From contig CP141135.1 in assembly GCA_035236585.1 (NCBI GenBank), positions 72,579,057-72,643,056 on the forward strand: 64,000 nucleotides of DNA, in the 5' to 3' direction. The number at the start of each line of letters is the position of its first letter. Positions within the stretch are counted from its first letter, which is position 1. This DNA is from Warburgia ugandensis. Lineage: Eukaryota > Streptophyta > Magnoliopsida > Canellales > Canellaceae. Shown here one piece after another: positions 1 to 12,800 of the stretch. Under the pieces are notes generated by a model. It searched no databases. It was not told where the DNA came from and was given only the letters and a program-made list of their open reading frames with translations. Made by a program: the position numbers and the translations under genes.

Positions 1-1844
1 GTTAACAAAGCATCAATAAGTTTAATTCATTGGGTTTAATCCTGAGTTGCTTCACTTCTGGATCAAGTTGAGTTGCATTTTAAGGTTTTAAAATCTTAAG
101 ATCTATATATTCTTTGTACTCATAGTCTGGAATACTCTTTATAGTCTGCTTATCTTTTAAGAATACTATGAGTAAACCCCTGCTTTCCCGAAATAAATTC
201 TGTGTCTATAACCTGTATAGTGTGTGTGCAATCAATAGTTGGTTTCCATCTTGACTCTTTAACATAGGTAGCCTTTGTGATGAGTGATGAGTCAACTTTT
301 GCACAGTGCCAAGTGACCTGTTTTTCTCATCTTAAGACAATGATTTGGTTATACCTTGATTCTTAACTACCACTTCTTGCTTGATGCTTCTGTTACAAAA
401 TCTGTACCCATGGTTCTCGCTTCTGAGGGAAATATCGGAACAATATGTACCTGATTGAAAATATTATTTATTGCAGTTATTTGATAATTACTTATTAGTA
501 TCAACAATTATTTAGTGTGGGTTGCTTGATTGGACCTGTTATCATTTTCTTTAGGGGTAGCATTGTAGGTTTCTTTTTTCTGTCAGGTTGAGAGCTGGAT
601 TTTTAGAATTGACTGCTTTACATTTTTCTCATGTAATCTAGACCAATAGCTTGTTTACCAAAGTATAGTGTTGTTATATGTGAAAGGTACAGAATGCCTT
701 GGAGACTTTTGTATCCTTAGTGGAAACATGGCATTCTCTCTTATTCCACAGATCGGCATGGGTACTTGTATGTCTCAAATTGGAAGGCCTTATTTTCTTT
801 ACTAGTTGTCCTTTTCCCTTGTTGCTTGAAATTGGAGGAATGATTTGTTGAAGCACATCATGAATGTTGAGTTCAGCAAGGTAGACTTGGATATATTTTT
901 CAGGATTATGTTCAGACGTATTGGAGGAGGTCATAATTACTGAGGCTTAGCATGGAGTTCTTTATATGGAGTTTGTACCCTTAGTTGCATTTTGTTCTTT
1001 CAAGATTGTTAGTATTAATCTTACATGCACCGAATGGATGCTTACAGTAATGTAGGTGACTCCATATACAATATTTCTTATGATGTTTCTCTCCTCTCCT
1101 AAGTCTAATGTCCTTACAAATGTTCATGTGTATTTACAAGAATATCACACTAAAAGCTTTTTTTTCACAGTTCTAGAGCTGTAGAAATCTAAGAAATATG
1201 TTGAAATTCATGAAGCTGAATTAGGAAAATGGAACTCCTGGACCAAATATATTCTTTAGCATTTACAGTTTACTGCCTGGCACAGTTTGACTTTTTCATG
1301 GTCTGCTAGATTATTAAAAATTTCAATCAACAAACATTACAATTAGTGTAAGTTTGGAAGCAAATATATTTTTTCCCCGTTTCTTTCAATTGTATGAAGT
1401 ATTTTTAGAATATTATTCCTATGAATAAATTGTTTCCAATTTGTTCTATGGGATTCTGTTCTTTGATAGGATTAATGAAGCTTGAGGATTCTTCAACTAG
1501 GAGCAAAAGACACTCAGCAGATCTTCTCAGTACGTCGATCTGGACTTTTCTCCTGAAGGGCTTCTATCCAAGAAACGTAGTCAGATATGGTCGGGATGCA
1601 GTAGCATTTTGGTAATAGGTCCCTTTAATCAGGTCCTTCAGCAACATGGACAGGTCAGACACTTCGGGGTTTGTTAGTGGTGGAGGTCTGAAATTAAAGT
1701 TTCTATTATATTTTCATTCATCTTACTGTACGGATCCGCTCTATTGCGAGTCGTGAGATTCTGGTAGAAGAGCCACATTCCTGAATTTATTCCCTTCCAA
1801 ATCCTATTGCAACTGGTGGTCTCTGCCTTCTCAAAGAATAAAGT
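1..1844. other. Upstream/5' leader region of the zinc-finger repeat gene, no coding gene seen
   Basis: No convincing protein-coding segment is visible. Short open frames here (for example 674-934 on the minus strand and 1421-1615 on the plus strand) have no recognisable domain. The stretch is T-rich and intron-like, and it may hold the promoter and spliced 5' leader of the gene starting at 1845. A polypyrimidine run ending in CAAAG just before 1835 could be a splice acceptor. An ATG at 1807 opens a 61-codon frame that overlaps the main start out of frame; it would act as an upstream ORF if transcribed. Confidence 0.4.
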
Positions 1845-3791
1845 ATGGATCTCAACATGTCAGGTTTCTTGGTCCCCAAAAATGGTCAATTCAACTGTTC
1901 ATATGCAGAAGTTGGACATGTCCCAAATTGTGGAAGAAGTGACAACCTGGGTGATATGGCATTGCGCCTGGATGTCCTTGGCTGTGGGATGAGTGACACT
2001 GCAAAATTCAGCACTTCCAAATGTAATCATGCTGTGCTTCCTGCCCAAGTCTTAGATGATGGTTGCAGGTTGGTTCTTGGATTAGGTCCAACACCAAGCA
2101 TGCATCCTGGTGATTATTACCCAATTGGCTCTATCAAGAGCAAGGAATCTGCCACCATATTTGGCAAACAATTGGTTTCTGATGTTGATTCTGAAATGCT
2201 ACAACTTGGGCTTTCCAGAGGGACAGATGATGTTATGGGGCTGCATGATGATTCTACTTCAGCTCATAGCAGTCCAAATCCAGCTCACCTTCACGATTCC
2301 TCACCCTCCAACAAGAAAAGGCTACTTATTCCTGTAGTAGATGAGGGTTCGACTTCAGCCAAGAGGATATCTGGTGGGTACATGCCATCCCTACTTCTAG
2401 CCCCTAGGCTGGAGAGCAGCAAAGCTTTTCCTGAAACTCGGGAGCTGTTAGACTTTGGAACCAATACTCACAATCATCGTCGGTTCAGTCCTGAGCCTTC
2501 GGCCACCACTGATTGTTCCATGGGTACAAACTCTGAAGCCATAACTGCTGGAGCACCTTCCAGCCACCGGATCCACCATCCTAAGAAGTGCAGGTTCAAA
2601 GGGTGTACAAAAGGGGCTAGAGGCACATCAGGTCTCTGTATTGCCCATGGAGGAGGTGAGAGGTGCCAGAGACCTGGATGCAATAAAGGAGCTGAAAGCC
2701 GAACGGCTTATTGCAAGGCCCATGGAGGGGGGAGAAGGTGCCAGCAACTGGGCTGCACTAAAAGTGCCGAGGGTAAGACCGATTTCTGCATTGCACATGG
2801 AGGGGGGCGGCGGTGTGGGCAGCCTGGCTGTCTTAAGGCTGCACGGGGCAAGTCAGGTCTGTGCATCAGGCATGGCGGGGGAAAGAGGTGTAAAGTGGAA
2901 GGATGCTCTCGCAGTGCCGAGGGACAGGCTGGTCTGTGCATCTCACATGGTGGAGGGCGTCGCTGCCAGTACCAAAGCTGCACCAAAGGGGCCCAGGGTA
3001 GCACCATGTTCTGCAAAGCCCATGGTGGGGGCAAGCGGTGTGTGTTTGCCGGGTGCACAAAGGGTGCTGAAGGGAGCACACCACTGTGCAAAGGGCATGG
3101 CGGTGGAAGGCGGTGCCTTTTTGATGGTGGAGGAATCTGTCCAAAGAGTGTCCATGGGGGAACGGACTACTGTGTTGCCCATGGTGGGGGGAAGCGCTGT
3201 GCTGTACCTGGTTGCACTAAGAGTGCTCGTGGTCGTACTGATTGCTGTGTCCGGCATGGTGGAGGCAAAAGATGCAAATTTGACAATTGTGGGAAGAGTG
3301 CTCAAGGGAGCACTGACTTCTGTAAAGCCCATGGCGGTGGCAAAAGGTGCACTTGGGGCGATGGAGCCTGTGAGAAGTTCTCAAGGGGGAAGAGTGGGCT
3401 ATGTGCTGCTCATGGTAGCATCGTCCAGGATCGAGAGACCTATAAGGATGGCATGATTGGTCCTGGACTATTTCAGGGGCTTGTATCTGTTTCAACAATG
3501 GGTAGCAGCTTTGATAACGACTACTCTTCTGGAGTAAGTGCTGTTTCTGATTGTGCTGAATCATCTGAAAATGCTGGAAGAAGGCAGCTCATTCCTCCTC
3601 AGGTGTTGGTTCCTAATTCTATGAAATTGAGTTCGTCCTCAGGCATGCAGGTTATTGAGGAGGAAGAAGGAAGTAAAGAAGGCTATGGGAACAAGAACTT
3701 TGGCTTTTTGGTTCCTGAGGGGAGGGTGCATGGTGGGGGTCTCATGTCTCTGTTTGGAGGTAATCTGAAGAATGCTGTTGATAGGGTGTAA
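1845..3791 (+). CDS. WRKY19-type zinc-finger repeat protein (648 aa)
   Basis: Single uninterrupted frame of 648 residues. Residues 1-245 are low-complexity, Ser-rich and without a recognised domain. From residue 249 (base 2589) to about 525 there are eleven tandem repeats of about 25 residues with the pattern C-X4-C-X10-C-X2-H followed by HGGG(K/R)RC linkers. Repeats 8 and 11 carry small insertions between the first two cysteines. The C-terminal 120 residues are again low complexity and acidic/Ser-rich. This is the zinc-finger-like repeat found N-terminal in Arabidopsis WRKY19 and in a family of plant proteins named WRKY19-like or loricrin-related. No WRKY domain (WRKYGQK) is present here, so WRKY factor would be a misnomer. 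The molecular function of the family is not established; zinc binding and nuclear action are inferred from the Cys/His pattern. A long +1 frame over the repeats (2641-3456) is a by-product of the 75 bp periodicity. Confidence 0.85.
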   Translation: MDLNMSGFLVPKNGQFNCSYAEVGHVPNCGRSDNLGDMALRLDVLGCGMSDTAKFSTSKCNHAVLPAQVLDDGCRLVLGLGPTPSMHPGDYYPIGSIKSKESATIFGKQLVSDVDSEMLQLGLSRGTDDVMGLHDDSTSAHSSPNPAHLHDSSPSNKKRLLIPVVDEGSTSAKRISGGYMPSLLLAPRLESSKAFPETRELLDFGTNTHNHRRFSPEPSATTDCSMGTNSEAITAGAPSSHRIHHPKKCRFKGCTKGARGTSGLCIAHGGGERCQRPGCNKGAESRTAYCKAHGGGRRCQQLGCTKSAEGKTDFCIAHGGGRRCGQPGCLKAARGKSGLCIRHGGGKRCKVEGCSRSAEGQAGLCISHGGGRRCQYQSCTKGAQGSTMFCKAHGGGKRCVFAGCTKGAEGSTPLCKGHGGGRRCLFDGGGICPKSVHGGTDYCVAHGGGKRCAVPGCTKSARGRTDCCVRHGGGKRCKFDNCGKSAQGSTDFCKAHGGGKRCTWGDGACEKFSRGKSGLCAAHGSIVQDRETYKDGMIGPGLFQGLVSVSTMGSSFDNDYSSGVSAVSDCAESSENAGRRQLIPPQVLVPNSMKLSSSSGMQVIEEEEGSKEGYGNKNFGFLVPEGRVHGGGLMSLFGGNLKNAVDRV

Positions 3792-4005
3792 GTTTGGCTG
3801 ATGTGCTGTTTATATGGAGGGAGGGAAAATTAGTTAAATATAAATGGTTCATTAGAGTTCAGTATTGTATTGCTGTGGAGTAGTGCTATTAGTTATTGCT
3901 GATGTTGTGGGGAGGTTGCACATTTGGTATGTTGTTGATGTTTCTCATTGTAATGGGTTCTGAAAGCTTCTAAGCTGAACGTTTCAGAACCAAGACGCTG
4001 CTGCA

Positions 4006-4011
4006 AATAAA
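4006..4011 (+). terminator. Candidate polyadenylation signal AATAAA of the zinc-finger gene
   Basis: AATAAA lies 215 bp after the stop codon at 3791, in a T/G-rich stretch typical of plant 3' UTRs. Position fits, but plant signals are loose, so this is only a candidate. Confidence 0.4.
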
Positions 4012-6832
4012 ACCTTTTGTTTGATATGCTGCAAATCAGGGTCTCAGTTTGTGAATGCTTGAACTTTTACTTCGAAACAAGTCAAAAGAAAAAACAAGAA
4101 GAAGAAATGAAACCTTTTGTTGGACAATATCCAACATGAGATATAATCGGGCAATCAAAAGTCGCTCGCATGAATTATGCGATCAATAACTGGTATTGTG
4201 GATGTGTGTGATTTGATGATTGAAGCCATTCATAACATGGTTCCTATCATGCTTATGCCCTGAGATAATGTTGCATTTCAGGATATGGGTCATTGGTCAT
4301 CTTTGTTTCTGATTGCTCATCAGAAGGTCATAAATTTCATGGTTGGGATCTTCTAGTGTAATCCGGGATGGCTATATAATCATATGGACAGCACAGATCA
4401 TTAGACCATACCATCAATTTCACATAGCAGTCTGTCATAAAGCCATCAAAGTGCTACTGTCATGGGGATCTCATGGTGGTCAAATTCACTCACGTCTTTG
4501 TGATTCCGTCTCTTCTATTGGCTGGGTAAACATGACATGGGCTGTTCCAAAACTGTTGACTATTTGTTCTAAGTAATTTTTTATCTCTGGTTTGTGATGC
4601 CAGTAGTAGGGGATAAGATCACTATCCATGGACAACTTTGATCCATCCTCCAGAAGATTTGTAAACTGAAAATAATTGGAGATTAAGAACATAAGATCTG
4701 TCTAAGAATCTTCACAGCATGTGTTCTACATGTTATCATATTCTTTACAGACTGACTGGTGCAGTAACAAAGAGCTGAGAGTAGAGAAGGGAGCAGCCTG
4801 TGGATCTAATGATTTGGTTCTTCTCATCTTCAGGCCAGGCACCTTATCATGCAGAGGAAAGGAAACAGAAGAAACCCAACAGAAACCATTTTTTTGGCAT
4901 ACTATGGTTCTTGACAGCTTGTAACAGCCAATTATGGGAATTTGAAACCAGAAGCTGCAATCATCAAAAGATGGGGTTGTGGATATTGTTTTCTTAGGTT
5001 CTTATGTAAATAAAGCAACAGAAGGTGCTTTTACAATGTCATGGACATGTTCCACAAAATCCACACATTTTCGGTATTATAATACAATCAATCATAGTTG
5101 TTAGCACGTGCTCATGAAACACTGGCATATAGTTCATCCAAATACTACCACGTCTGCTTGTATGAGAAGCTTTTAATTGTTCTAACAGAAAAAGAAGGTA
5201 TAATCCCAGCCATTCACTTGGGCATTTGGGTATGGATCATAAGTTGTGGTTGTCCAATTCAAATATCCTGATATTTCCATGGTGGGCCCAGCAGATTATG
5301 TGAAGTTGGTGGGACCTATTGAAAAGTTTTTCATTGGATTCTCATACTGTCAGGTGGTGTCATTTCCCTCGATCAAACTTCAAATTGGAACGTAAAAGGA
5401 AATCCGGAAACCAATCTCTGTTAGTGTGGAATTAAGCAGAGCTGAGTTCCTAAGCTTATACATTGAAATACGGTGCATACGCTACTAGTGTGGCTAGAAG
5501 TCTATATTTTTGAGTGGATGGTCATGGTAATTTGATCAACATCAATGCAACTCTTGTGGAAAAGTTATAATACACACATATTACAAGGTAAATTATGATT
5601 GGTTGGAAAAATAAGTGAAGCCCATGTCTTCAATGATTAAGATCATTGATTTGCTAGATCTTCCTATTGATTGGCTGCAAACCATGAAGTTTCCTAATTA
5701 GTTACTGTCTAATTTATGGAGGCCTTCCTGATAAGTTTAGATCATTGCATTCCCGTTCCCCAAGTTCCTAACCCTCATTAAAAGGACCAAATCAGGAGCT
5801 AAACCATTTCATATAATTGCATCAGGTAGTTAATTATAAGTGCCTGATCTGTGGTTTTGTAATGCACAGTTATAGTATAAAAATGGAATTTCTACATTTT
5901 CTGATAAATGATTGTAAATATGACTCGTCCAAATAGCACGCGTCACCTGATAAACGGTTTGGATCATTGAAAGACTAGGCCCCATTTATCCTTTTTCCGG
6001 CTCATATTGTCTATCATGTATCTCTCTTCATAATTAAGCAAGTGGCCTTATAATTGTGCCGTACATATATGCTGGAAGAGCATATTTATGCAAATAATCA
6101 ATGTGCATACCCAGACATCCAGTGTATGTACCAAATCTATAACAAGTAGCAACGTCCACAAAGAACGTCGTATCACCGTAAACAACGACAGGGGACTTTC
6201 CTTTCCATATTTTTTCCTTATCGGTTACGAAAATTCCTCCCCTTTTCTCACCAAAAACCTAATTTTGGAAAAGAGGAAATCCCTGAATAGGACTTCCATT
6301 TTCATTGTATTTTCTCCTCGATCTTTCTTTATTACCGTCTCAAGCCCTTTCCCTTCTTCAATACTCACACAGAAACCCTTCCCATTTTCAAATTTGCCCA
6401 ATCCAACGGAAAAAGCCGCCGTTTTCTGTCTCAAACCCTTAAATTCCGTCTGCTATTCTCCCTAGATTTGCAAGAAGTCCTGCGTTTTCAATTCTATTAA
6501 GACCCATTTGAATTTGCAGTATCCAAAAGAATGATTTCGGTTTGTGGGTATTCAAAAGTTCTGTTATAAAAATGTTTGAATTTTTGAAGTCCAATATTGA
6601 ATCATTGCCCTAGATCTGAAACTAAATTGCAATTTCAAGGGGAAGTAGATGTGGGTTTATGATTTTTTCTCAAACTCGCGTCTCCTCTTCTCTTGATTTG
6701 CATTTCTAAACTTCTTGAGCCTTGTAATAAATCCCAACTTGCCTTGCATCTACATCTAAATGAGGGCTTTTGGTTTGTGCTGAAACCCAGCTATACTTGT
6801 CCTGATTAATTTTTCTTTAAATTTAGTGAAAA
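4012..6832. other. Intergenic region and 5' region of the sphingoid-base hydroxylase gene
   Basis: No recognisable gene in 4.0-6.1 kb. From about 6170 to 6832 the sequence becomes C/T-rich (6170-6480) and then moderately AT-rich, as expected of a plant promoter and 5' UTR for the gene starting at 6833. Frames of 60-125 codons in this stretch have no domain signature. Confidence 0.4.
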
Positions 6833-9800
6833 ATGGTTTTTTGGGAAGGATATTTGAGTGATGAATCCATGGGTACTTTTGCCCCAATTGTAGTTTACTG
6901 GTTGTATGCTGGAATTTATCAGCTCTTGCCTCCTTTGGATCGATTTCGGCTGCATACCAGAAAAGAGGAAGAGCAGAAAAATTTGGTGCCAATTTCATCA
7001 GTGATCAAGGGGGTTCTTCTGCAACAGCTTGTTCAAGCAGGGGTTGCCCACATCCTGTTCTCGGTCAGTATGTGTACAGATGACTGGAATTTCAAATGCA
7101 TTTTTCCATTAGAATGTTCATGTTCTTGAATTTAACCTGTACTTTTTTCAAGTGAATTTACTTAGCTTGTCTATATGGGATTTCTTTATCAAGTGTTTGT
7201 ATTATAATATTCAATGCATTAATAATATGTTTTGATGGTGACAAGTCACAATTAGATGGTAGTTATCTCTTTTATGACCTGTCTAACCAGCATGATTTGA
7301 GACCAGTGATGAACTAGATTTTCAGTTAGGTTGATGTGGCATTCACTGTAAACTGACGTAAATGTTTTGTGTAGTCTTCCACTTGACAGCAGGAAGCCTA
7401 AGTTTGACTGCCCAAGGTGTTAGTATGTGTAAAACTTAATAATTGTGGTTTGTGAATAGAATGTTGAGATAGGGCATAGAAGGATGAAAAGTAAATCGAA
7501 ATGAAGAAAAGAAAAACTTCTGGCTGGTTATTTCTTCATGAAGTAGGATATATAAGTCCAATTTAAAGTGAAGCGGGTATTTTTTAAATGATAATAAGTC
7601 TGTGGATGATCATCCAACATGATTCTGGAGGTTCTTCAGTGACCACTTTGAAATCAGCAGGAAAAATTTGGTCCTCCCATTTTATCATTTTTTTTGGGAA
7701 ACATTCTGCCATTTGACGATTGCTCTCCACAAATGATGGTTTTAAACATCTTTGGTAGGGTAATCAGGAGAAACATATTTGAGAAGATTATATAAGTAGA
7801 CAATGACGTTTAGCCGTTTAGGATTAGTGTCTTACTTTGCATTTTGTGAGTCTTGTTATAATCTATATCATGATCATGGTTCTCAAGTTCATTCTTGTGA
7901 ACTCAACAATAGTTAACAGAACCACAAAATTCATCAAGCTAAATCCCATTCACTGTTCCAAAGAAGCACAGCTTTCATGCAAAGTGCGTGGCTTAAAACT
8001 ATCCTCCACAGTGTAGACTCTGACGGGGATGATCTGATGGTGGATGGTTTCTTTATGCTGATCACATCCTTTCAGAACTAGATAATTTAGACAAAGGTGT
8101 ACAAAAATTTAAAATACTTGTAGGGAACCTCCAAATGGATTCTTTTGCTTGAATAGGATTCTTTTGTCGTAACTATATGATTGGCCTGTCTTTTTGCCCC
8201 TCCAAGAGAGAAGAGTAATTGCCCTTGCTGTAATAAATCCTATCAAAGTTATTTGTCCTTTTTATATTGGTGAGAACATGGATGATATATGATGATTGAA
8301 AGGATGATTGCACCAGTGATGAATAACGCTGATGCAGGGGTTATGCAGATGTCTCTATAGAACTAAGATGTGTGGGGAAATAGACAATCACAATGAGAAT
8401 GAGCAAAAATTTGGGCATCAATGGTTTTTTTCCTTGACATATGAAGTGTATGTGAATAAATGTCCACTGTCTATGAGATTATTAATTTACATATAGTATT
8501 AGCTGAAGAAGCCTCTGATTATCCTTCACACTTTTGATTTGTGGTTTACACTTCTAGAAGGTTTTGCATCTAGGGCGGTTTACATATTACCAGGTAATAG
8601 TTGCAGGACTAGGTTTATGGACTAGGAGTCGTCACCAGTGGTATGGCCTGAAGAAATGCGGCAACAAATTCAAATATCAATAAGGAGGACAATGACATTG
8701 TTTATATAACAAACACCACTATACTTTATCTTATTCTTAGCTTGATGATGCACAAGCTCTATCAGTTTGCAGAAGTAACTTGTCAGCTCCTTTCTGTGCA
8801 TATATCTTGTTGCCTATCTTAGTTTTTCTGCACTTGGTTTCCTTGTTATGTTTGTAGGTATAGATCCCCGTTTTCTCATAAATAGAAGCATAGGTGCAAA
8901 ATTTCCCAGACTAACCATCTTATACCTGTTAAAACATTCCATAGTGGGCTTTGATACTCTCCCAAATGGGGAGTCTACAAGTTTTCTGGTTTTCATGTAC
9001 ACAGGGTTCTCTAATATTCTTGGACCTCATTGCAAAATGTTGAAAAGACATATTTGCTTGCTCCAGAGCAGGTAAAAGTGTGCTATAGACCCTTATTTCT
9101 CCACTTTTGAGAACCTATACTGTATAAGTGTGCTGTGCCACTTATATGGGTTATCCTGTATTGAGGATCAAACTCCAACTCAGGGACTCAAGCTGTGTGT
9201 TGAATTGCTGTGAATCAGCCTCGTACTATCAATTTTATTTACAACATATATATTCCACGGACTTTTGAGCAATGGAGCTTGATCCGAAGTTAGACTTGTC
9301 TATGAATCCTTTTACTATGGGAACTTAACAAGGTGGCCTGAATTGCATATCTTGTCTCACTTGGAGGTGTGGGTCTCTAGTGCAGGACAAACCTTTATGG
9401 ACTGATCTTTTGTAAGTTGGGTGGTATTTTTGTTTGACAAGTCGCTCTAGATAGAAGTATCAGGAGCGTGGATTCTTTTGTGAAGAATCTTGGCTAGTTC
9501 TTTGAATCACTGATGAGGGAGGATGAGATTTCTGACTTCTTGAAGCATCGTATTTCTGAAGGTCAACTCTATGGAAAGACTGAACAGCAAATATCTTGCT
9601 GACATATGCATCATGTGCAATAGGACTAGAGTCAATTTGTCATTTTTGCAATGGAACAAGAGTCAATTAGTCCTTTGTGCAATGATACCTGATGGTCAGG
9701 GAATTTCTTGGTCTTTGCATTGGAAAAAGGAAGGGACCACATGCTTATAAAGATGAGGGATAAGAGAACTGCTAAGTGGACTCCTTCCCCTTGAAACATT

Positions 9801-12800
9801 TACTTTGATAATTACTCTTTTGACAGCTCAATGTCAGAGATGTCAAGGGAGAACTCTGGTGTTCTTCTGGCCAATAGGAACCGCTGACTCCACTGCTCTT
9901 GAGGCAAGGGCCCTTCCGACGGGACTTTGTATCTTTAGAGAAAATTTAGGCATGATTTAATGGATTGAAGATGATTTACGGGACATTATCTTGTTTAGCT
10001 GAAAGAACAGTCTGCCATGGAAACTATGTTCTTGATTAAGTTTTTGAATCGGCTCTGTTGGATTACCATCGCTATAATGTACTTTGGCAGGTAACAGATT
10101 GTCTGGTTCTAATGAAAGTGGGGCATGGTCAGGATCATTTAGTCAAAGAGAACTTGCTACCCTTATTATAGCCTTCCTATCCATTTTGAGCAGAATCTTT
10201 AGTCACAGCCTATGATCACTGAAGGGACTGGATGCACATGGAGTTAATTCGGCAGAATAGGTCATAGCTGAACAGAATCCGGCATATGGAGCTTGGTATT
10301 GCTTTGAATTCTCCAACATGGGTCAATGCTGCAGGATGAATATTTCTAGATAGGAATTTGTGGCACCCTAATAACTGTGGTTCAATTCATTACTGTGTGT
10401 CATCTTTTCTGTACAGTTCATAATCCACTGTGGCGACCTAGTGCGGGCCTCGAATTGCCTAGCTTTGGACAATCTCAATCATGAATTTGTATTCATGGCA
10501 TGTATCAAGTTTAAGTAACTCAGATTGTGTGGCCTTGATTCATATACTGCAGGTTGAGTTTGTTCTGTACTATAGTACACTGCAAGAACTAGGTTTTTAA
10601 CAGAGCAATATGCTATATGAAATAATCCCAAAGTAAATTTGTAGGAAGTTGCTGCATTTGCTCCTAAAGCTCTACTTAGTGAACTAGACCACCACTTCGT
10701 CGGTGATAATGCTGAGACTTTTTTAACAGTTAACAATCTTAATTCTTAACAGAGTTAACTTTTAAAGTTCTGAACTTTAAGCCTGATTGGTCCTTGATTC
10801 TTTAGGATTAGGGAGGTAGGGGAACTGGTATTGCTAAAGTAGAGGACATGGTGATTGAGTATGGTATTTCCTTTGATGAATGAGGAGAAATGGGTTAAAC
10901 TGCTTGTCCCTGGTCACTCTGATTAGTATTTCCTTTCTACCATGAGTAAGGAAAAGTGTGATGGTTAGGAAATGTCATCCTTGGACGTGAACACAGGTCA
11001 AATGTAGTAAAGACTGGCATGTTATTCGGTAAACTATAGTCCTTGTCGTTTCAAATGGAGAGAATAGCTACGGATGCATGATATTGTATGGTGAGTTGAG
11101 TTTGTGTCCTGCAATCTGGCAGATGGCAATCTATAAGAGCCTAAATACCATAGAGGACTAATTTCCAATATGCAGCTGCTACATAGCGTATCTCGAATAG
11201 AATTGTTAGTGTTGCTTTATTTGTCTTAGTAATTTCTCTTCTTTTGACCTCCTTTTTTTTTTTTTTTTTTTTTTCTTTCTTTCTTTCAACTACAATCTGT
11301 ATACTGGAGATTTTTGTTCAATGTAGGAAAAAGTATAGAGGTGAGCTTATGAATTATGAACATGAAAGAAGAACAGATGAGGGGAGGATGATCTGTCATG
11401 CACAAGCTTTGTGATAGTATCATACCATAAACTGAAAACTACTATGAGTAATCAGGAATAGGTAGGCTGTTTTGTTGGAAAAAATTGCTGACAACCATGC
11501 TGACATTCAGTAGTGAAAACTGAAGAAATATATAGCTCCAGCAGATCTGAAGGTTCCCAGGTTGTGGAAGACTTTATATGAGCTTTGGACGTACTAGATG
11601 CAAGCATTAAGTTTTTATGCTAGAGGAGAAAAAGTGGCAAGTCCAGAAATGTGAACGAAGTACATCTGGTGAGATTAGATATAGTTAACATGACATAGTC
11701 TGCTCCGACAGTTCATCAATGTATAGCGGGCATTGTCTTTCTCATGAATGTCATCTGCATGTTGCTTTATTTGAAAGGAATTCATAAAAGATGTCCTTGA
11801 TCTGCAAGAGGTTGTTCTAAGAGTGATCTACTATCCTGTAAATTTTGAAGCCAAATAAAAGCTGCAAGATATTCTAAGAGCGATCTACTATGCTGTAGAT
11901 TTTGCAGCGAAATAAAAGCTGCAAGATATGTGCCTTATATTGCTCAAACTAGAAAGCTGAAGAAATATATAGCTCAAACAGATCTGAAGGAACCCAGGTT
12001 GTGGAAGACTTTATATGAGCTTTGGCCTTACTAGATGCAAACATTAAGCTTTTATGCTAAAGTAGAAAGAGTGGCTAAGTCCAGAAAGGTGAACGAAGTA
12101 TATCTGGTGAGATTAGATATGGTGAACATTCCATAATCTGCTCCTGCAGCCAATCAATCTATAGCGGTCATTTTTTTTCTCATGAATCTCATCTGCATGT
12201 TGCTTTATTTGAAAGAAATTCGTAAACAACGTCGTTGATCTGCAAGAGATTGTTCTAAGAGTGATCTACTATCCTGTACATTTTGCAGCCAAATAAAAGC
12301 TGCAAGATATTCTAAGAGCCGCCTACTATCCTGTAGGTCTTGCAGCCAAATAAAAGCTGCAGGATATTCTAAGAGCGAACTACTATCCTGTAGATTTTGC
12401 AGCCAAATAAAAGCTGCAAGATATGTGGCTTAATATTGCTCAAACTAGAAAGTAAGTAGTGCTAGAACCTCAAGTGATAAATGGAACTAGGCCAGGCAAC
12501 AACCATTTGTTCCTTATCATAAGAATGAAGTGCCACTTGAGAGTGGAGAAAACTACGAAGTGTGCCACTAACTTCACATTTGATGGCTCGAACCTTGAAA
12601 TGCTAGTGCTTTGATTGACAACTGCTGGTGGCATTCATGTTGTTACAATGGTTGAACTGCAGTTCAGTACTCCAACTTCCAGTGTCAGAGATTTTGTGCA
12701 GCAATCAGATTAAGGAGTATGACTTCACTTTCCATTGAATTATCTATTAACTAGACGCTTCCATGTTGTTGACTCCTACGTCTTTCTGTTGCAGCTGACG

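Noticed and set aside
2641..3456. 271-codon open frame in +1 over the zinc-finger repeats, and several minus-strand frames there
   Set aside because: The 75 bp repeat period keeps stops out of alternative frames. The translations show no domain and the real frame has the Cys/His pattern.
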